A program made the translations under genes and the position numbers. From Vogesella urethralis (GTDB lineage Bacteria > Pseudomonadota > Gammaproteobacteria > Burkholderiales > Chromobacteriaceae), in assembly GCF_007644045.2 (NCBI RefSeq), contig NZ_VMDW02000136.1:62001-126000 (forward strand): a stretch of 64,000 nucleotides of DNA. The letters are read 5' to 3'. Below are positions 24,588 to 33,899 of the stretch, piece by piece; the first letter of the stretch is position 1, and each line of letters starts with the position of its first letter. The notes under the pieces were generated by a model that searched no databases, had not been told where the DNA came from, and saw nothing but the letters and a program-made list of their open reading frames with translations.

Positions 24588-25982
24588 TTAGCGGTTGGCC
24601 GCGAGGGCGGCGCCAGCCTGCGGCGGCAGGCGGCGGAACTGCAGCGCCGACAGCATGGCCAGCCCGCCCATGATGGCGAACGACCACGAAAAATCGCTCA
24701 ACTGCAGCGTGGCGTGCCCTTGTAGCGCCGATACGCCCTGCAACGCAAAGGCGGCCAGCGTTACGCCCAGGCCGGACGCCAGTTGCTGGCCCATGCTGGA
24801 CAGCGTGGACGCTTGGCTCATGTCTTGCTGGCGCACGTCGGCAAACGCCAGCGCATTCAGGCTGGTGAACTGTAGCGAACGCAGGCAGCCGCCCAGCAGG
24901 AAGGTGGCCAGCATCAACCAGCGCGGGCTGTCGGCGTCGAACAGGCCATAGCCGGCAAACGACAGCCCGCACAGCACGCTGTTGACGATGATGATGTTGC
25001 GAAAGCTGAAGCGCCGCAGCACCCGTGGCATCAGCGTTTTCATGAAGATGGCACCGACGGCGGTGCTGCAGGTCAGCAAGCCGGACTCGAACGGCGTCAT
25101 GCCCAGCCCCAGCTGCAGCATCAGCGGCAACAGGAACGGCGTGGCGCCCATGCCGGCGCGAAACAGAAAGCCCCCCAGCAGGCTGGCGTGCAAGGTGGGA
25201 ATGCGTAGCAGGCCCAGGCGCAGCAGCGGGTGCGGGTGGCGCCGCTGGTGGCGCGGGTACAGCGCCAGCAATAGCAGCCCGCTAAGCGCCAAGCTGCTGG
25301 ACCACGCCACCGACAGCATGTGCTTGCCCTCGGTGGCCAGCCCCAGCATGGCCAGCGACAGCCCCAGGCCGGTGAGCACAAAGCCGGTCTTGTCCAGTGG
25401 CGGGTTGGCCGCTTCGCGCAGGTTGGCAATGTGGCGGCCAGCCAGTACCAGCCCCAGCGCGGCAATCGGCAGGTTGATCAGGAAGATCCAGCGCCAGTGG
25501 AAGTAGGTGCTGATGAAACCGCCCAGCAGTGGCCCCAGTACCGGCCCCACCAGTGCCGGGATGGTGACGTAGCCCATCGCCCGCACCAGCTCTTCCTTGG
25601 GTGTGCTGCGCAGGATCACCAGCCGGCCGACCGGCACCATCATCGCCCCGCCCATGCCTTGCACGAAGCGCGCCGCCACAAACCCCGCCAGGCTGCTGCT
25701 GAATGCGCACAGTAGCGAGCCCAGGGCAAACACGGCGATGGCCACACGGAACACGCGGCGGGTGCCGTAGCGGTCGGCCATCCAGCCGCTGACCGGAATG
25801 AATACCGCCAGACTCACCAGATACGACGTCAGCGCCAGCTTCAGCGCAATCGGGTCCACGCCCAGGTCCTGCGCGATGGCGGGCAGCGAGGTGGAAATCA
25901 CCGTGGCGTCCAGGTTTTCCATGAACAGCGCGGTGGCGATGATCAGCGGTGTCAGCAGATGGCGCGGCAGGTCGGGCAGCAT
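24588..25982 (-). CDS. MFS drug-efflux transporter, DHA2 (EmrB/QacA) family
   Basis: 464 aa, about 14 hydrophobic segments. The DHA2 motif in helix 1 is NLDATVISTSLPAIA, and motif A is GWMADRYGTRRVFR in the loop between helices 2 and 3. Helix-5 motif C-like LVGPVLGPLLGGFI supports an antiporter. No EmrA-type adaptor is adjacent, so export is probably across the inner membrane only. The start at MLPDLPRH is by family alignment; there is no clear ribosome-binding site. It lies downstream of an SDR gene in the same direction. Confidence 0.88.
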   Translation of the reverse strand: MLPDLPRHLLTPLIIATALFMENLDATVISTSLPAIAQDLGVDPIALKLALTSYLVSLAVFIPVSGWMADRYGTRRVFRVAIAVFALGSLLCAFSSSLAGFVAARFVQGMGGAMMVPVGRLVILRSTPKEELVRAMGYVTIPALVGPVLGPLLGGFISTYFHWRWIFLINLPIAALGLVLAGRHIANLREAANPPLDKTGFVLTGLGLSLAMLGLATEGKHMLSVAWSSSLALSGLLLLALYPRHQRRHPHPLLRLGLLRIPTLHASLLGGFLFRAGMGATPFLLPLMLQLGLGMTPFESGLLTCSTAVGAIFMKTLMPRVLRRFSFRNIIIVNSVLCGLSFAGYGLFDADSPRWLMLATFLLGGCLRSLQFTSLNALAFADVRQQDMSQASTLSSMGQQLASGLGVTLAAFALQGVSALQGHATLQLSDFSWSFAIMGGLAMLSALQFRRLPPQAGAALAANR

Positions 25983-26099
25983 GGCAGTGGCAAAACGCAG
26001 AGGCAGACCGGCACTGTAGCAGATCGTGTCGGCCCGTGTGGCGGGCTGGGGCGGAACATTCTGTTCCTGCGGCCAACCCGGCCACACGCGTTGCCGCGC

Positions 26100-26855
26100 T
26101 TACAGCATCATGCCACCGGAGACCTCGATGCGCTGCGCGTTTACCCAGCGGCTGCCGTCGGACAGCAAGGCGGCGATGGCACCACCGATATCGTCGGCCT
26201 CGCCGACACGCCCCAGCGCGGTCTGGCTGGCCACAAACCGGTTCAGCTCCGGGTTGTCACGCACGCTGCCGTTGCCAAAGTCGGTGGCAATGGCGCCGGG
26301 GGCCACCGTATTGACGGCAATGCCGCGTGCGCCCAGCTCTTTGGCCAGATAGCGTGTCATCACCTCGATGCCGCCTTTCATCATGGCGTAAGCGGCAAAG
26401 CCGGGCAGGGCAAAGCGGGCCAGGCCGCTGGACAGGTTGACGATGCGCCCGCCGTCAGCCAGTAGTGGCAGCAGTGTCTGGGTCAGGAAAAACGGCCCTT
26501 TCAGGTGGATCTGCATCAGTTGGTCGAACTGCGCTTCGCTGGTGTCGGCAAACGCGGCATGGATGCCGATGCCGGCATTGTTGACCAGATAATCAAACTG
26601 CGTACGGCCGAACTGCTGTGGCAGCACCTCGGCTATACGGGCGGCAAAGGCGGCAAAATCCTGGCTGCGGCCAACGTCCAGCGGCAGCGCCACGGCCCGG
26701 GTGCCGCAGGCCTGGATGGCGGCCACTACTTCGTCAGCGGCGCTACGGTTTTGCTGATAGGTCAGGATGATGTCGCAACCCTGGGCCGCCAGCGCCAGGG
26801 CGGTGTGTTTGCCAAGGCCACGGCTACCGCCGGTGATGAGGGCAATCTTGCGCAT
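26100..26855 (-). CDS. SDR-family NAD(P)-dependent oxidoreductase
   Basis: 251 aa classical SDR. Cofactor motif TGGSRGLG (residues 8-15), NNAG, catalytic Ser in NLSSGLAR, catalytic YxxxK as YAMMK, and PG motif VAPGAIATDF. The start is at MRKIAL because GGAG lies 8 nt upstream; an upstream ATG at 26867 lacks one. It diverges from a LysR gene (127-bp gap) and is followed by the MFS exporter, so a LysR-controlled redox/efflux unit is plausible. The substrate is unknown. Confidence 0.9.
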   Translation of the reverse strand: MRKIALITGGSRGLGKHTALALAAQGCDIILTYQQNRSAADEVVAAIQACGTRAVALPLDVGRSQDFAAFAARIAEVLPQQFGRTQFDYLVNNAGIGIHAAFADTSEAQFDQLMQIHLKGPFFLTQTLLPLLADGGRIVNLSSGLARFALPGFAAYAMMKGGIEVMTRYLAKELGARGIAVNTVAPGAIATDFGNGSVRDNPELNRFVASQTALGRVGEADDIGGAIAALLSDGSRWVNAQRIEVSGGMML

Positions 26856-26982
26856 GTGAAGCTCCATGTGTGGGTGGGACAGCGCGCTGCTGTCATGCGC
26901 TGCAGTCTATTGGTACGGCAATTTCAGATAAATGATGCATTATCGATTAGACTGTCCGGATTGGACGGATAGTGAGGCGGGC

Positions 26983-27918
26983 ATGGAGCAACTGGATTGT
27001 ATGCGGGTGTTTTTACGGGTGGCCGAACTGGGCAGCTTTGCGCGCGCGGCCGAGAGCCTGGGCCTGCCGCGTACCACGGTGTCGGAGGCGGTGCAGCGGC
27101 TGGAGGCCCGGCTTGGCACGCGGCTGCTGCAGCGGACCACGCGCCGGGTGCAGCTCACCCAGGATGGCGTGCTGTACAGCGAACGCTGTCGTGACCTGCT
27201 GGCCGATTTCGACGAACTGGGCAGCCTGTTCCAGGGCAGCGAGGCCGCACTGACAGGCCGGCTGCGGGTCGATATGTCCAGCGGCATTGCCCGCCACATG
27301 GTGCTGCCGCAGTTGCCGGCGTTTCTGGCGGCGCACCCCGGTATTGTGCTGGAACTGTCCAGCACCGACCGGCGGGTGGATCTGGTGCGCGAAGGTTTTG
27401 ATTGCGTCGTGCGGGTGGGCACGGTGGGGGACGACAGTCTGGTGTGCCGACCACTGGGTTGCCTGCCGCAGGCCAATTGCGCCAGCCCGGCTTATTTGCA
27501 GCAATATGGTTGGCCGCAGCAGCTGGCCGATCTGGCCAGCCATCGCCTGGTGCATTACGTGCCGCAACTGGGTGGCCGGCCAGCGGGCTTTGAATACTGC
27601 GGTGCCGATGGCCAGCGTTGCCTGCAGCCAGTGGCGGGGCAGTTGCACGTGAATAGTGCCGATGCCTACCTGGCGGCGTGCCTGGCTGGCATCGGCATCA
27701 TCCAGGTGCCGCGTTCGGCAGTGACCGGCCTGCTGGCTGATGGCAGCTTGTGCGAGGTGTTGCCGCAGTGGCCGGCGCCGCCGATGGCGGTGAACCTGCT
27801 GTACCCCACGCGCCGCCATCAGCCGCCGCGGGTGCAGCGCTTCATGCAATGGCTGGATAGCGTCATCCGGCCGCAGCTGTTGACGCTAGACCCGGGTAAC
27901 GGCGCCGGCCAGATGTGA
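26983..27918 (+). CDS. LysR-family transcriptional regulator (CrgA-like)
   Basis: 311 aa. HTH at residues 1-60 (RVFLRVAELGSFARAAESLGLPRTTVSEAVQRLEARLG) and the CrgA-group linker QRTTRRVQLTQDG, with a type 2 periplasmic-binding-like effector domain. It is divergent from the SDR gene, its probable target. The short reading frame upstream of the chosen ATG is not supported by an SD. Confidence 0.88.
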   Translation: MEQLDCMRVFLRVAELGSFARAAESLGLPRTTVSEAVQRLEARLGTRLLQRTTRRVQLTQDGVLYSERCRDLLADFDELGSLFQGSEAALTGRLRVDMSSGIARHMVLPQLPAFLAAHPGIVLELSSTDRRVDLVREGFDCVVRVGTVGDDSLVCRPLGCLPQANCASPAYLQQYGWPQQLADLASHRLVHYVPQLGGRPAGFEYCGADGQRCLQPVAGQLHVNSADAYLAACLAGIGIIQVPRSAVTGLLADGSLCEVLPQWPAPPMAVNLLYPTRRHQPPRVQRFMQWLDSVIRPQLLTLDPGNGAGQM

Positions 27919-27920
27919 CA

Positions 27921-27950
27921 ACGCCCTGCGGGCATCGGCCGGCAGGGCGT
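27921..27950. terminator. Weak hairpin between LysR gene and lysA
   Basis: A 9-bp perfect stem ACGCCCTGC / GCAGGGCGT with a 12-nt loop lies between convergent genes. It has no T-run, so termination is uncertain. Confidence 0.4.
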
Positions 27951-27972
27951 GGCGGGGACGGGTTGGCCGCGC

Positions 27973-29211
27973 TTACAGCGCTTCCAGCGCTAGCAGCTCT
28001 TCCACCGTCTGGCGGCGGCGGATCAGACGGTCGCTGTCGCCGTCTACCAGCACTTCGGCGATCAGCGGGCGGCTGTTGTAGTTGCTGGACATCGATGCGC
28101 CGTAGGCGCCGGTGTCGTGGAAGACCAGCAGGTCGCCCACGTTGGCCGCCGGCAGGCTGCGCGGCAGCACCACGCCGCCGTCGCCCTGGGTGAATACGTC
28201 GCCCGATTCGCACAGCGGGCCGGCTACCACGCTGGGTTTCTCGTCACGCAGCACGCCATCTTGCGGTACCACGGTGATGTGGTGGTAGCTGCCGTACATC
28301 GACGGGCGCATCAGCTCGTTGAAGCCGGCGTCCACCAGCACGAAGTGGTTGCGGCCAACGTCCTTGGTGGCGCGTACTTCGGCCAGCAGGTTGCCCGATT
28401 CGGCCACCAGGTAGCGACCTGGCTCGATTTCCAGTGCCAGCGGGTGGCCCAGCAGCGCGGCGGCCTGGTGACGGGCGGTGTCCCACAGGCCAAAGTAATG
28501 CGCGGTATCGACGCTGGCGTCGCCGTCGCGATAGGGGATGGACAGGCCGCCGCCGGCAGAGACGGCGTGCAGGTCGTGGCCGGCGTCTTTCACCAGCCGT
28601 ACCAGGTTCACCATGGCGCCGCACACTTCTTGCAGGTGGCCGTAATCGACGCCGGAGCCGATGTGCATGTGCAGGCCCACCAGCTGCAGGCCGTGTTGGC
28701 GGATGACGGCCAGCGCCGCCGGCAGGTCTCTATGCCAGATGCCGTGCTTGCTGTGTTCGCCGCCGGTGTTGGTCTTGTTGCTGTGGCCGTGGCCAAAGCC
28801 GGGGTTGATGCGCAGCCACACGCGGTGGCCGGGGTGGGCGGCACCCAGCTGGTGCAGCATGTCGATGGAGCCGGCGTTCACTGGGATGTTGTGCTCCACC
28901 ACCAGCGCCAGCGTGTCGCGGTCGATCAGGTCGGCAGTAAACACAATGCCGGATGGCTCGCCCTGGGCGTCGTAGCCGGCGGCCAGCGCGCGCAGGATTT
29001 CGCCACGCGACACCGCGTCCACTTTCACGCCCTGTTCGCGCATCAGGCGCAGGATGTGGGTGTTGCTGCAGGCCTTCTGCGCAAAGCGGATGGTATCGAA
29101 GGCGGCCAGCTCGGCAATGCGCTGGCGGATGGTGGCGGCGTCGTACGTCCACAGCGGGGTGCCGTAGCGGGCGGCCAGGCCGGCCAGGCGGGAAGTGTCG
29201 GGTGTTTGCAT
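27973..29211 (-). CDS. lysA: Diaminopimelate decarboxylase LysA
   Basis: 412 aa, fold type III PLP enzyme; the last step of lysine synthesis (meso-diaminopimelate to lysine). PLP Lys in IRFAQKACSN, glycine phosphate loop SAGGGLSIPY, dimer-partner motif PLCESGDVF (Cys of the second subunit), and terminal Tyr region FHDTGAYGASMSSNYNSRP. The GHGHSNKTNTGGEHSKHGIW segment is typical of the E. coli-type LysA. SD AGGA precedes the ATG. It is divergent from a LysR-type regulator, the same arrangement as lysA/lysR of E. coli. Confidence 0.95.
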   Translation of the reverse strand: MQTPDTSRLAGLAARYGTPLWTYDAATIRQRIAELAAFDTIRFAQKACSNTHILRLMREQGVKVDAVSRGEILRALAAGYDAQGEPSGIVFTADLIDRDTLALVVEHNIPVNAGSIDMLHQLGAAHPGHRVWLRINPGFGHGHSNKTNTGGEHSKHGIWHRDLPAALAVIRQHGLQLVGLHMHIGSGVDYGHLQEVCGAMVNLVRLVKDAGHDLHAVSAGGGLSIPYRDGDASVDTAHYFGLWDTARHQAAALLGHPLALEIEPGRYLVAESGNLLAEVRATKDVGRNHFVLVDAGFNELMRPSMYGSYHHITVVPQDGVLRDEKPSVVAGPLCESGDVFTQGDGGVVLPRSLPAANVGDLLVFHDTGAYGASMSSNYNSRPLIAEVLVDGDSDRLIRRRQTVEELLALEAL

Positions 29212-29330
29212 CGCTTTGTCCTGTTATATGAGCCGTCGTGCTGCGTGTTGCCCTGCATCATGCCCGCTGCCATCCATTCGGTAAAATGCTATTATTTTTG
29301 CAATCCATTCATTTTTGATATGAGGCAGGC

Positions 29331-30242
29331 GTGGAGATCAGTCACCGCCACATCGAAGTGTTTCGCGCCATCATGCTCAGCGGCAGCGTTACCGGCGCCG
29401 CCACGCTGTTGCGCACCTCGCAGCCCACCGTCAGCCGCGAGCTGGCGCGGCTGGAGCAGCTGCTGGGCTACGCGCTGTTCCTGCGTGACAAGGGGCGCTT
29501 GCAAGCCACGGCGCGCGCGCTGGCGCTGTACGACGAGGTGCAGCGCGCCTACGTCGGCCTGCAGCGGGTAAGCGACACTGCGGCCAACCTGGCGCGGCTG
29601 GACCAGGCGCAGCTGGCGCTGGTGTGCCTGCCGGCGTTTGCCCACGCCTTGCTGCCGGCGGTGTGCCGCCGTTTGCACGCGGAGGCAGGGCAAGCGCGGG
29701 TGGCGATTACGCCGCAGGAATCGCCGTTGCTGGAAGAGTGGCTCAGCGCGCAGCGCTTCGACCTGGGCCTGACCGAGCACAGCGAGGCACCGCCCGGTAC
29801 CCGCCTGCAAGCGGTGCTGGAGGCCGACGAACTGTGCGTGCTGCCCGAGGGTCATCCCTTATTGGCGCATGCGGTGCTGACGCCGCAGCATTTTGCCGGC
29901 CAGCCCTTTGTCAGCCTGTCGCCGGACGACCGCTACCGCCGCCTGCTGGACGCGGTGTTCGCGCAGGCCGGCGTCAGCCGCCAGCTGCTGTGGGAAACGC
30001 ACAGCGCGGTGTCGGTGTGTGCGCTGGTGCGCGAAGGGCTGGGCGTGGCCATCGTCAACCCGCTTACCGCGCTGGCGATGGCCGGCCACGGCTTGCAGCT
30101 GCGCCGTTTTGCCGTGTCGGTGCCGTACCGCGTCAGCCTGGTGCAGCCGCTGTATCGCCCGGCGTCGCCGCTGAGCACCACTTTTATCGATATGCTGCAG
30201 CAGGAAGCCGCCAGCCTGCAGCAAAGCTTGGCCGCGCTGTAG
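29331..30242 (+). CDS. lysR: LysR, lysine-biosynthesis regulator (activator of lysA)
   Basis: 303 aa beginning at GTG. The HTH starts directly at the N-terminus (EISHRHIEVFRAIMLSGSVTGAATLLRTSQPTVSRELARLE), which is the pattern of E. coli LysR, and a LysR effector domain follows. It is divergent from lysA over a 119-bp AT-rich gap, exactly as in E. coli, where LysR with DAP activates lysA and lysine antagonises it. Assignment of the name rests on this synteny plus the N-terminal pattern. Confidence 0.85.
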   Translation: MEISHRHIEVFRAIMLSGSVTGAATLLRTSQPTVSRELARLEQLLGYALFLRDKGRLQATARALALYDEVQRAYVGLQRVSDTAANLARLDQAQLALVCLPAFAHALLPAVCRRLHAEAGQARVAITPQESPLLEEWLSAQRFDLGLTEHSEAPPGTRLQAVLEADELCVLPEGHPLLAHAVLTPQHFAGQPFVSLSPDDRYRRLLDAVFAQAGVSRQLLWETHSAVSVCALVREGLGVAIVNPLTALAMAGHGLQLRRFAVSVPYRVSLVQPLYRPASPLSTTFIDMLQQEAASLQQSLAAL

Positions 30243-30415
30243 CCGCTGCAGCCGGGCGGGCCGTACCAAAGCAGCGCGTGAGCCCGCCGCCAGGTGCTTA
30301 AGCAGACCAGCCCGGTTCGCGCGGCAAACAGGCTTTGTCTTCAATCTCAGGCTGGCCGCTCTGCCGCGGCCAACCCTTACCATGCGGCGGCTGTGTGCTG
30401 CCAGCGGGAGACCCC

Positions 30416-31558
30416 ATGCGCAAGATCGTCATTGCCCCCGATTCGTTCAAGGAAACCCTCAGCGCCCGCCAGGTGGCCGACATCATCGCTGCCGCGCTGG
30501 CACCGCATCTGCCACATGCCGAGCTGCACACCGTGCCGGTGGCCGACGGCGGCGAAGGCACGCTGGACGCGCTGTTGGCCGCTACCGCCGGCCGCTATCA
30601 CTATCTGGACGTACGCGGCCCGCTGGGCGCGCCGGTGCGGGCGGCGTGGGGCATGCTGGGCGACGGCGAAACGGCAGTGGTGGAGATGGCCGCCGCCAGC
30701 GGCATTGCGCTGGTGCCGCGTGAACAGCGCGACCCACTACGCGCCTGCAGCTACGGCACCGGCCAGCTTGTCCGCGCCGCGCTGGACCACGGCGCACGGC
30801 GGCTGATTCTTGCCATCGGCGGTTCCGCCACCAACGACGGCGGCGCCGGCATGTTGGCCGCGCTGGGGGCGAGGCTGCTCGATGCCGCCGGCCAGCCGCT
30901 GCCGCCAGGCGGTGCGGCGCTGGCGAAGCTGGCCATGCTGGACCTGGCCGGGCTGGACGCGCGGCTGGCGCAATGCCGCATCGACATTGCCTGTGACGTG
31001 CGCAACCCCTTGCTGGGCGAGCACGGCGCCAGCGCGGTATTCGGCCCGCAAAAGGGCGCCACGCCGGCCATGGTGGCGCAGCTGGACGCCGCGCTGGCGC
31101 ATTACGCGGCCATGCTGCACGCAGTTACTGGCTGCGATGCGGCCAACTTGCCGGGTAGCGGCGCCGCCGGCGGCATGGGCGCGGCCGCGCTGGCGGTGCT
31201 GGGCGGGCGCATGCAGGCCGGCATCGAACTGGTGCTGGACGCGGCAGGGTTGGCCGCCGCCGTGCAGGGCGCCGACCTGGTGATTACCGGCGAAGGCCGG
31301 CTGGACGGGCAGAGTGCTTTTGGCAAGACACCAGTGGGCGTGGCCACGCTGGCGGCGCGCTACGGCGTACCTACCATTGCCATTGGTGGCAGTCTGGGGG
31401 ACGGCGTAGAAACGCTGCAGCAGCACCACATCCGCGCCGTGTTTGCCTGCGTGGACCGCATTACCACGCTGGAGGCGGCGCTGGGCAACGCTGCGGCCAA
31501 CCTGTCACGCGTGGCCGGCAATGTGGGCGCGCTGCTGGCGCTGCGGGGCAAGCCCTAG
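30416..31558 (+). CDS. Glycerate kinase, type 1 (GlxK/GarK family)
   Basis: 380 aa. Signature IAPDSFKETLSARQVADII (residues 5-23), PVADGGEGTLDALL, the glycine-rich phosphate site IGGSATNDGGAGMLAALG, and ITGEGRLDGQSAFGKTPVGVA. It phosphorylates D-glycerate to 2-phosphoglycerate in glyoxylate/glycerate use. CGGGAG precedes the ATG. No tartronate semialdehyde reductase or Gcl gene is next to it. A following gene in the same direction starts 84 nt on. Confidence 0.92.
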   Translation: MRKIVIAPDSFKETLSARQVADIIAAALAPHLPHAELHTVPVADGGEGTLDALLAATAGRYHYLDVRGPLGAPVRAAWGMLGDGETAVVEMAAASGIALVPREQRDPLRACSYGTGQLVRAALDHGARRLILAIGGSATNDGGAGMLAALGARLLDAAGQPLPPGGAALAKLAMLDLAGLDARLAQCRIDIACDVRNPLLGEHGASAVFGPQKGATPAMVAQLDAALAHYAAMLHAVTGCDAANLPGSGAAGGMGAAALAVLGGRMQAGIELVLDAAGLAAAVQGADLVITGEGRLDGQSAFGKTPVGVATLAARYGVPTIAIGGSLGDGVETLQQHHIRAVFACVDRITTLEAALGNAAANLSRVAGNVGALLALRGKP

Positions 31559-31642
31559 CCACTGGCCGGGCGGGCAGGGTGTTGCTGATGGCATTGCGGC
31601 GGGCGCTGGCAATTGTCATAGTAATGTATCGAAACACTACGG

Positions 31643-32881
31643 ATGCCCGCCATGTTCCGCCCCCTGCAAAAGCAAGCCATGACCCTGCTGGGCAAGCTCA
31701 AGTATTTCAGCAAGCCGCCCATCATCGTGTACGACCCCAGCAGCTACAAGGTAAAAGGCGCCGACGTGCGCGAGCTGCTGGGCGTACTGCAGCCCGGTGA
31801 CATCCTGCTGCGCGCCTACGACGGCTACCTCGACAGCTGGTTCATCCGCAGCAGCCGCCCGCTGGACAAGGGCGCCCGCCGCCGTGGTGTGTTTACCCAC
31901 GCCGCGCTGTACGTTGGCCGCCTGGGCCCGCAAGACCGCGACCGCGCCGCCGCCGACATCAGCGGCTACGCTTGGGACCAGGACCGCGCCATCCCCGCCG
32001 CCGAGCTGCCGGCGCACCGCGAGGCCATGCGGGAACGCTTTTTCGATAGCGTGCTGAAGCCCGACCAGGCCGGAAACTGGCCCGATAACGCGATGGTGAT
32101 CCATGCCATGGCCGAAGGCGTGCAGATGGAAGACATCCTCAGCTTCTGCCGTTGCGACTACCTGCAGGTACTGCGCCTGCCGGCGCAGTTTCAGGGCGTA
32201 CCGCACGCCGAGCTGCCGCCGGTGTTCCTCCTGCAAGCCGATAGCGAAGAGGCCCGGCTGGCCGGCAGCCTGCTGGCCGACCAGTGCCTGCAGCGCGAAG
32301 ACGCCACCCGGCTGGCCTGCGCCGCTGCACTGGGCAAGCTGGGCGCCGAGTACGACTTTGCCTGCAACGACGTCAAGGCGTTCCAGAGCTTTAGCTGCGC
32401 CGAGCTGGTGTTTTATTGCTATCGGGCGGTAGGGCAGTGGCTGGACATGCGCCCGCGCCTGCACGGCTTTCTGGGCCTGTGGCCGCGCCGGGTCACGGTG
32501 ACGCCGGACGACTTTACCGAGACGCGGCTGGAAACCGTGTGGCAAAGCCGGTCGCTGCGCGCCCAGGCGTGCCCGTCAGAAGAGCTTGTCCGCCAGCACT
32601 CGCTACGGCATCTGGCCGAGGTGTTCGGCGTACCCGAGACATCGCTGTCGCTGGCTGTCCGCTTCGATGAGTTGGCGGCGGATCCGGTTTCGGACTTCAA
32701 GCGAAACCAATACGACATCGTTGACGACGACATCAGGGATGTCGCAGATAAGCGGATTCTCAAAGAGATGGCGCAGGGGAAGCTGGTTATCCAGACTGTC
32801 GGCGACTATTGCGATCACATGGTCCGTTGCAGCCGCATCCATCCCGAAGAAGTCTCCTTCGTTCTTCGGCTACCCCGGTAG
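31643..32881 (+). CDS. YiiX/YebB-like permuted NlpC/P60 cysteine peptidase
   Basis: 412 aa, cytosolic-looking. The permuted papain-like order is visible: LQPGDILLRAYDG near residue 51, His in GVFTHAALYVG (about residue 92), then the Cys in FQSFSCAELVFYCY (about residue 254). YebB/YiiX-type proteins are predicted amidases or peptidases that may act on cell-wall or lipidated substrates. The last ~100 residues extend beyond the catalytic core and show somewhat different codon use. An alternative start is MFRPLQK at 31652; neither has a strong SD. It borders the accessory segment. Confidence 0.7.
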   Translation: MPAMFRPLQKQAMTLLGKLKYFSKPPIIVYDPSSYKVKGADVRELLGVLQPGDILLRAYDGYLDSWFIRSSRPLDKGARRRGVFTHAALYVGRLGPQDRDRAAADISGYAWDQDRAIPAAELPAHREAMRERFFDSVLKPDQAGNWPDNAMVIHAMAEGVQMEDILSFCRCDYLQVLRLPAQFQGVPHAELPPVFLLQADSEEARLAGSLLADQCLQREDATRLACAAALGKLGAEYDFACNDVKAFQSFSCAELVFYCYRAVGQWLDMRPRLHGFLGLWPRRVTVTPDDFTETRLETVWQSRSLRAQACPSEELVRQHSLRHLAEVFGVPETSLSLAVRFDELAADPVSDFKRNQYDIVDDDIRDVADKRILKEMAQGKLVIQTVGDYCDHMVRCSRIHPEEVSFVLRLPR

Positions 32882-32903
32882 GTTGAACAATAAGAGGTAG
32901 CAG

Positions 32904-33051
32904 GCAAGCAGCGTGGGCCAAGGCGGGCAAGTTGTGCCCACCGCCTTGTCGGGATGAATGGGCGGGTACGCTGCGCTCAAGCCTGTTTTTATTGTTTTGT
33001 GTTTGAATCAACCAAATGCACACCTGCCAAGGTGAATATTTTACGTTAGGC
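32904..33051 (+). repeat. Accessory-region repeat, copy 1 (long form)
   Basis: The element reads GCAAGCAGCGTGGGCCAAGG, then GTGCCCACC with a partly inverted GGGCGGGTAC, then CGCTGCGCTCAA, and later CACCTGCCAAGGTG followed by ATTTT. Copy 3 at 34828 shows the same modules in the same order. It fills the gap before the gene at 33065. Confidence 0.6.
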
Positions 33052-33064
33052 AAACTGCACGCAT

Positions 33065-33691
33065 ATGAAGCCTCGAGATCTTTTGCTAAAAAATTTAGAG
33101 CCTAGGGTTATTCCATTTTTCAATAGCCGTGGCTTTCGGTTTTCGAGAGGAAAGCTTGAGTTCAATCGAACCGTAGGGTCCATCAAGCAGACCGTAACAA
33201 TTGCTTTGAGCAAGTGGAATAAGGAAGATGATTGCACTTTCTGGACTATGTGGGGTAGTACATCCAAAGACTATGCGAAATGGTACGAAGCGCAGTGGGG
33301 TGTTCCCCCAACGAACAACGCTTTAGGTGGTGCTTCTGATTGGAACATCGCTGAATGGACGCGCGGGCCAGATAAGCACTTCCAGCTTTCGGGCAAGCCA
33401 GAAGATGCGGCTGAAATGAGCGAGTTTTTGGCGTGTGTAGAGAGGGCAGGGTTGCCATACCTGGATAGAATTTCGTCTTGGGTTGGTGCGGCCGAAGAAC
33501 TGGTGGCTCAAAAATGGATGTTTGATCGAGCAGCAGATTTTCTGCTCATCGCAGGCGAGCACGCCAGAGCCAAAGAGGTTCTACTTGAAGGCATTCGTAC
33601 CTTTACAGTCGATCTTCGCCACGACAGCTCGAACGAATTGCCGCTTATTGAACAACGCCTTCAAAGGTATTTTGGTGATGCTATTGCCTAG
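33065..33691 (+). CDS. Hypothetical protein, DUF4304-like N-terminus
   Basis: 208 aa, not confidently recognised. The N-terminal part (LLLKNLEPRVIPFFNSRGFRFSRGK, then IKQTVTIALSKWN) resembles DUF4304-type proteins found in immunity and cassette contexts, and the C-terminal third is helical (FDRAADFLLIAGEHARAKEVLLEGI). No signal peptide or membrane segment. GC is visibly lower than in flanking genes and codon use differs (frequent TTT, AAA, GAA). It is the first of four co-directional small genes separated by imperfect repeats, and is likely acquired. Confidence 0.6.
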   Translation: MKPRDLLLKNLEPRVIPFFNSRGFRFSRGKLEFNRTVGSIKQTVTIALSKWNKEDDCTFWTMWGSTSKDYAKWYEAQWGVPPTNNALGGASDWNIAEWTRGPDKHFQLSGKPEDAAEMSEFLACVERAGLPYLDRISSWVGAAEELVAQKWMFDRAADFLLIAGEHARAKEVLLEGIRTFTVDLRHDSSNELPLIEQRLQRYFGDAIA

Positions 33692-33698
33692 CTTGGCC

Positions 33699-33757
33699 GC
33701 AAGTAGAGTGGGCCAAGGCCGATAGGCCGTGCCCACGACATGAAATGAAACCCAACG
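33699..33757 (+). repeat. Accessory-region repeat, copy 2 (short form)
   Basis: GCAAGTAGAGTGGGCCAAGG, then CCGTGCCCACGACATGAAATGAAACCCAACG. It aligns with the first ~60 nt of copies 1 and 3 and begins 8 nt after the preceding stop. Confidence 0.6.
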
Positions 33758-33813
33758 TTTTTCACGCATTCAAGGAGCCTGGTATGGTTTGCACCGATGA
33801 TGCTCCATAAAAG

Positions 33814-33847
33814 TTTGGCTTCGCTGCGCTCAATCCAACCTACAGGC
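33814..33847 (+). repeat. Repeat module GGCTTCGCTGCGCTCAA-YCCAACCTAC (a)
   Basis: GGCTTCGCTGCGCTCAATCCAACCTACAGG. The same module recurs at 34298 with one base changed in the core, and related forms occur at the end of copies 1 and 3. Confidence 0.55.
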
Positions 33848-33899
33848 TGTTTCACAAAGTATAGGATGGTTTTTCTGGTATTTTAAGGGTGAGATTGAC

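Noticed and set aside
31643-32881. Fusion or frameshift near 32.58 kb in the YiiX-like gene, suggested by a codon-use shift
   Set aside because: The frame stays open without a break and the shift is mild; an ordinary C-terminal extension explains it.
33042-33064. GTTAGGC before the gene at 33065 as an integron attC end
   Set aside because: I could not find the paired RYYYAAC end with complementary inner arms, nor an integrase, so it is kept only as a hint inside the cassette-array finding.
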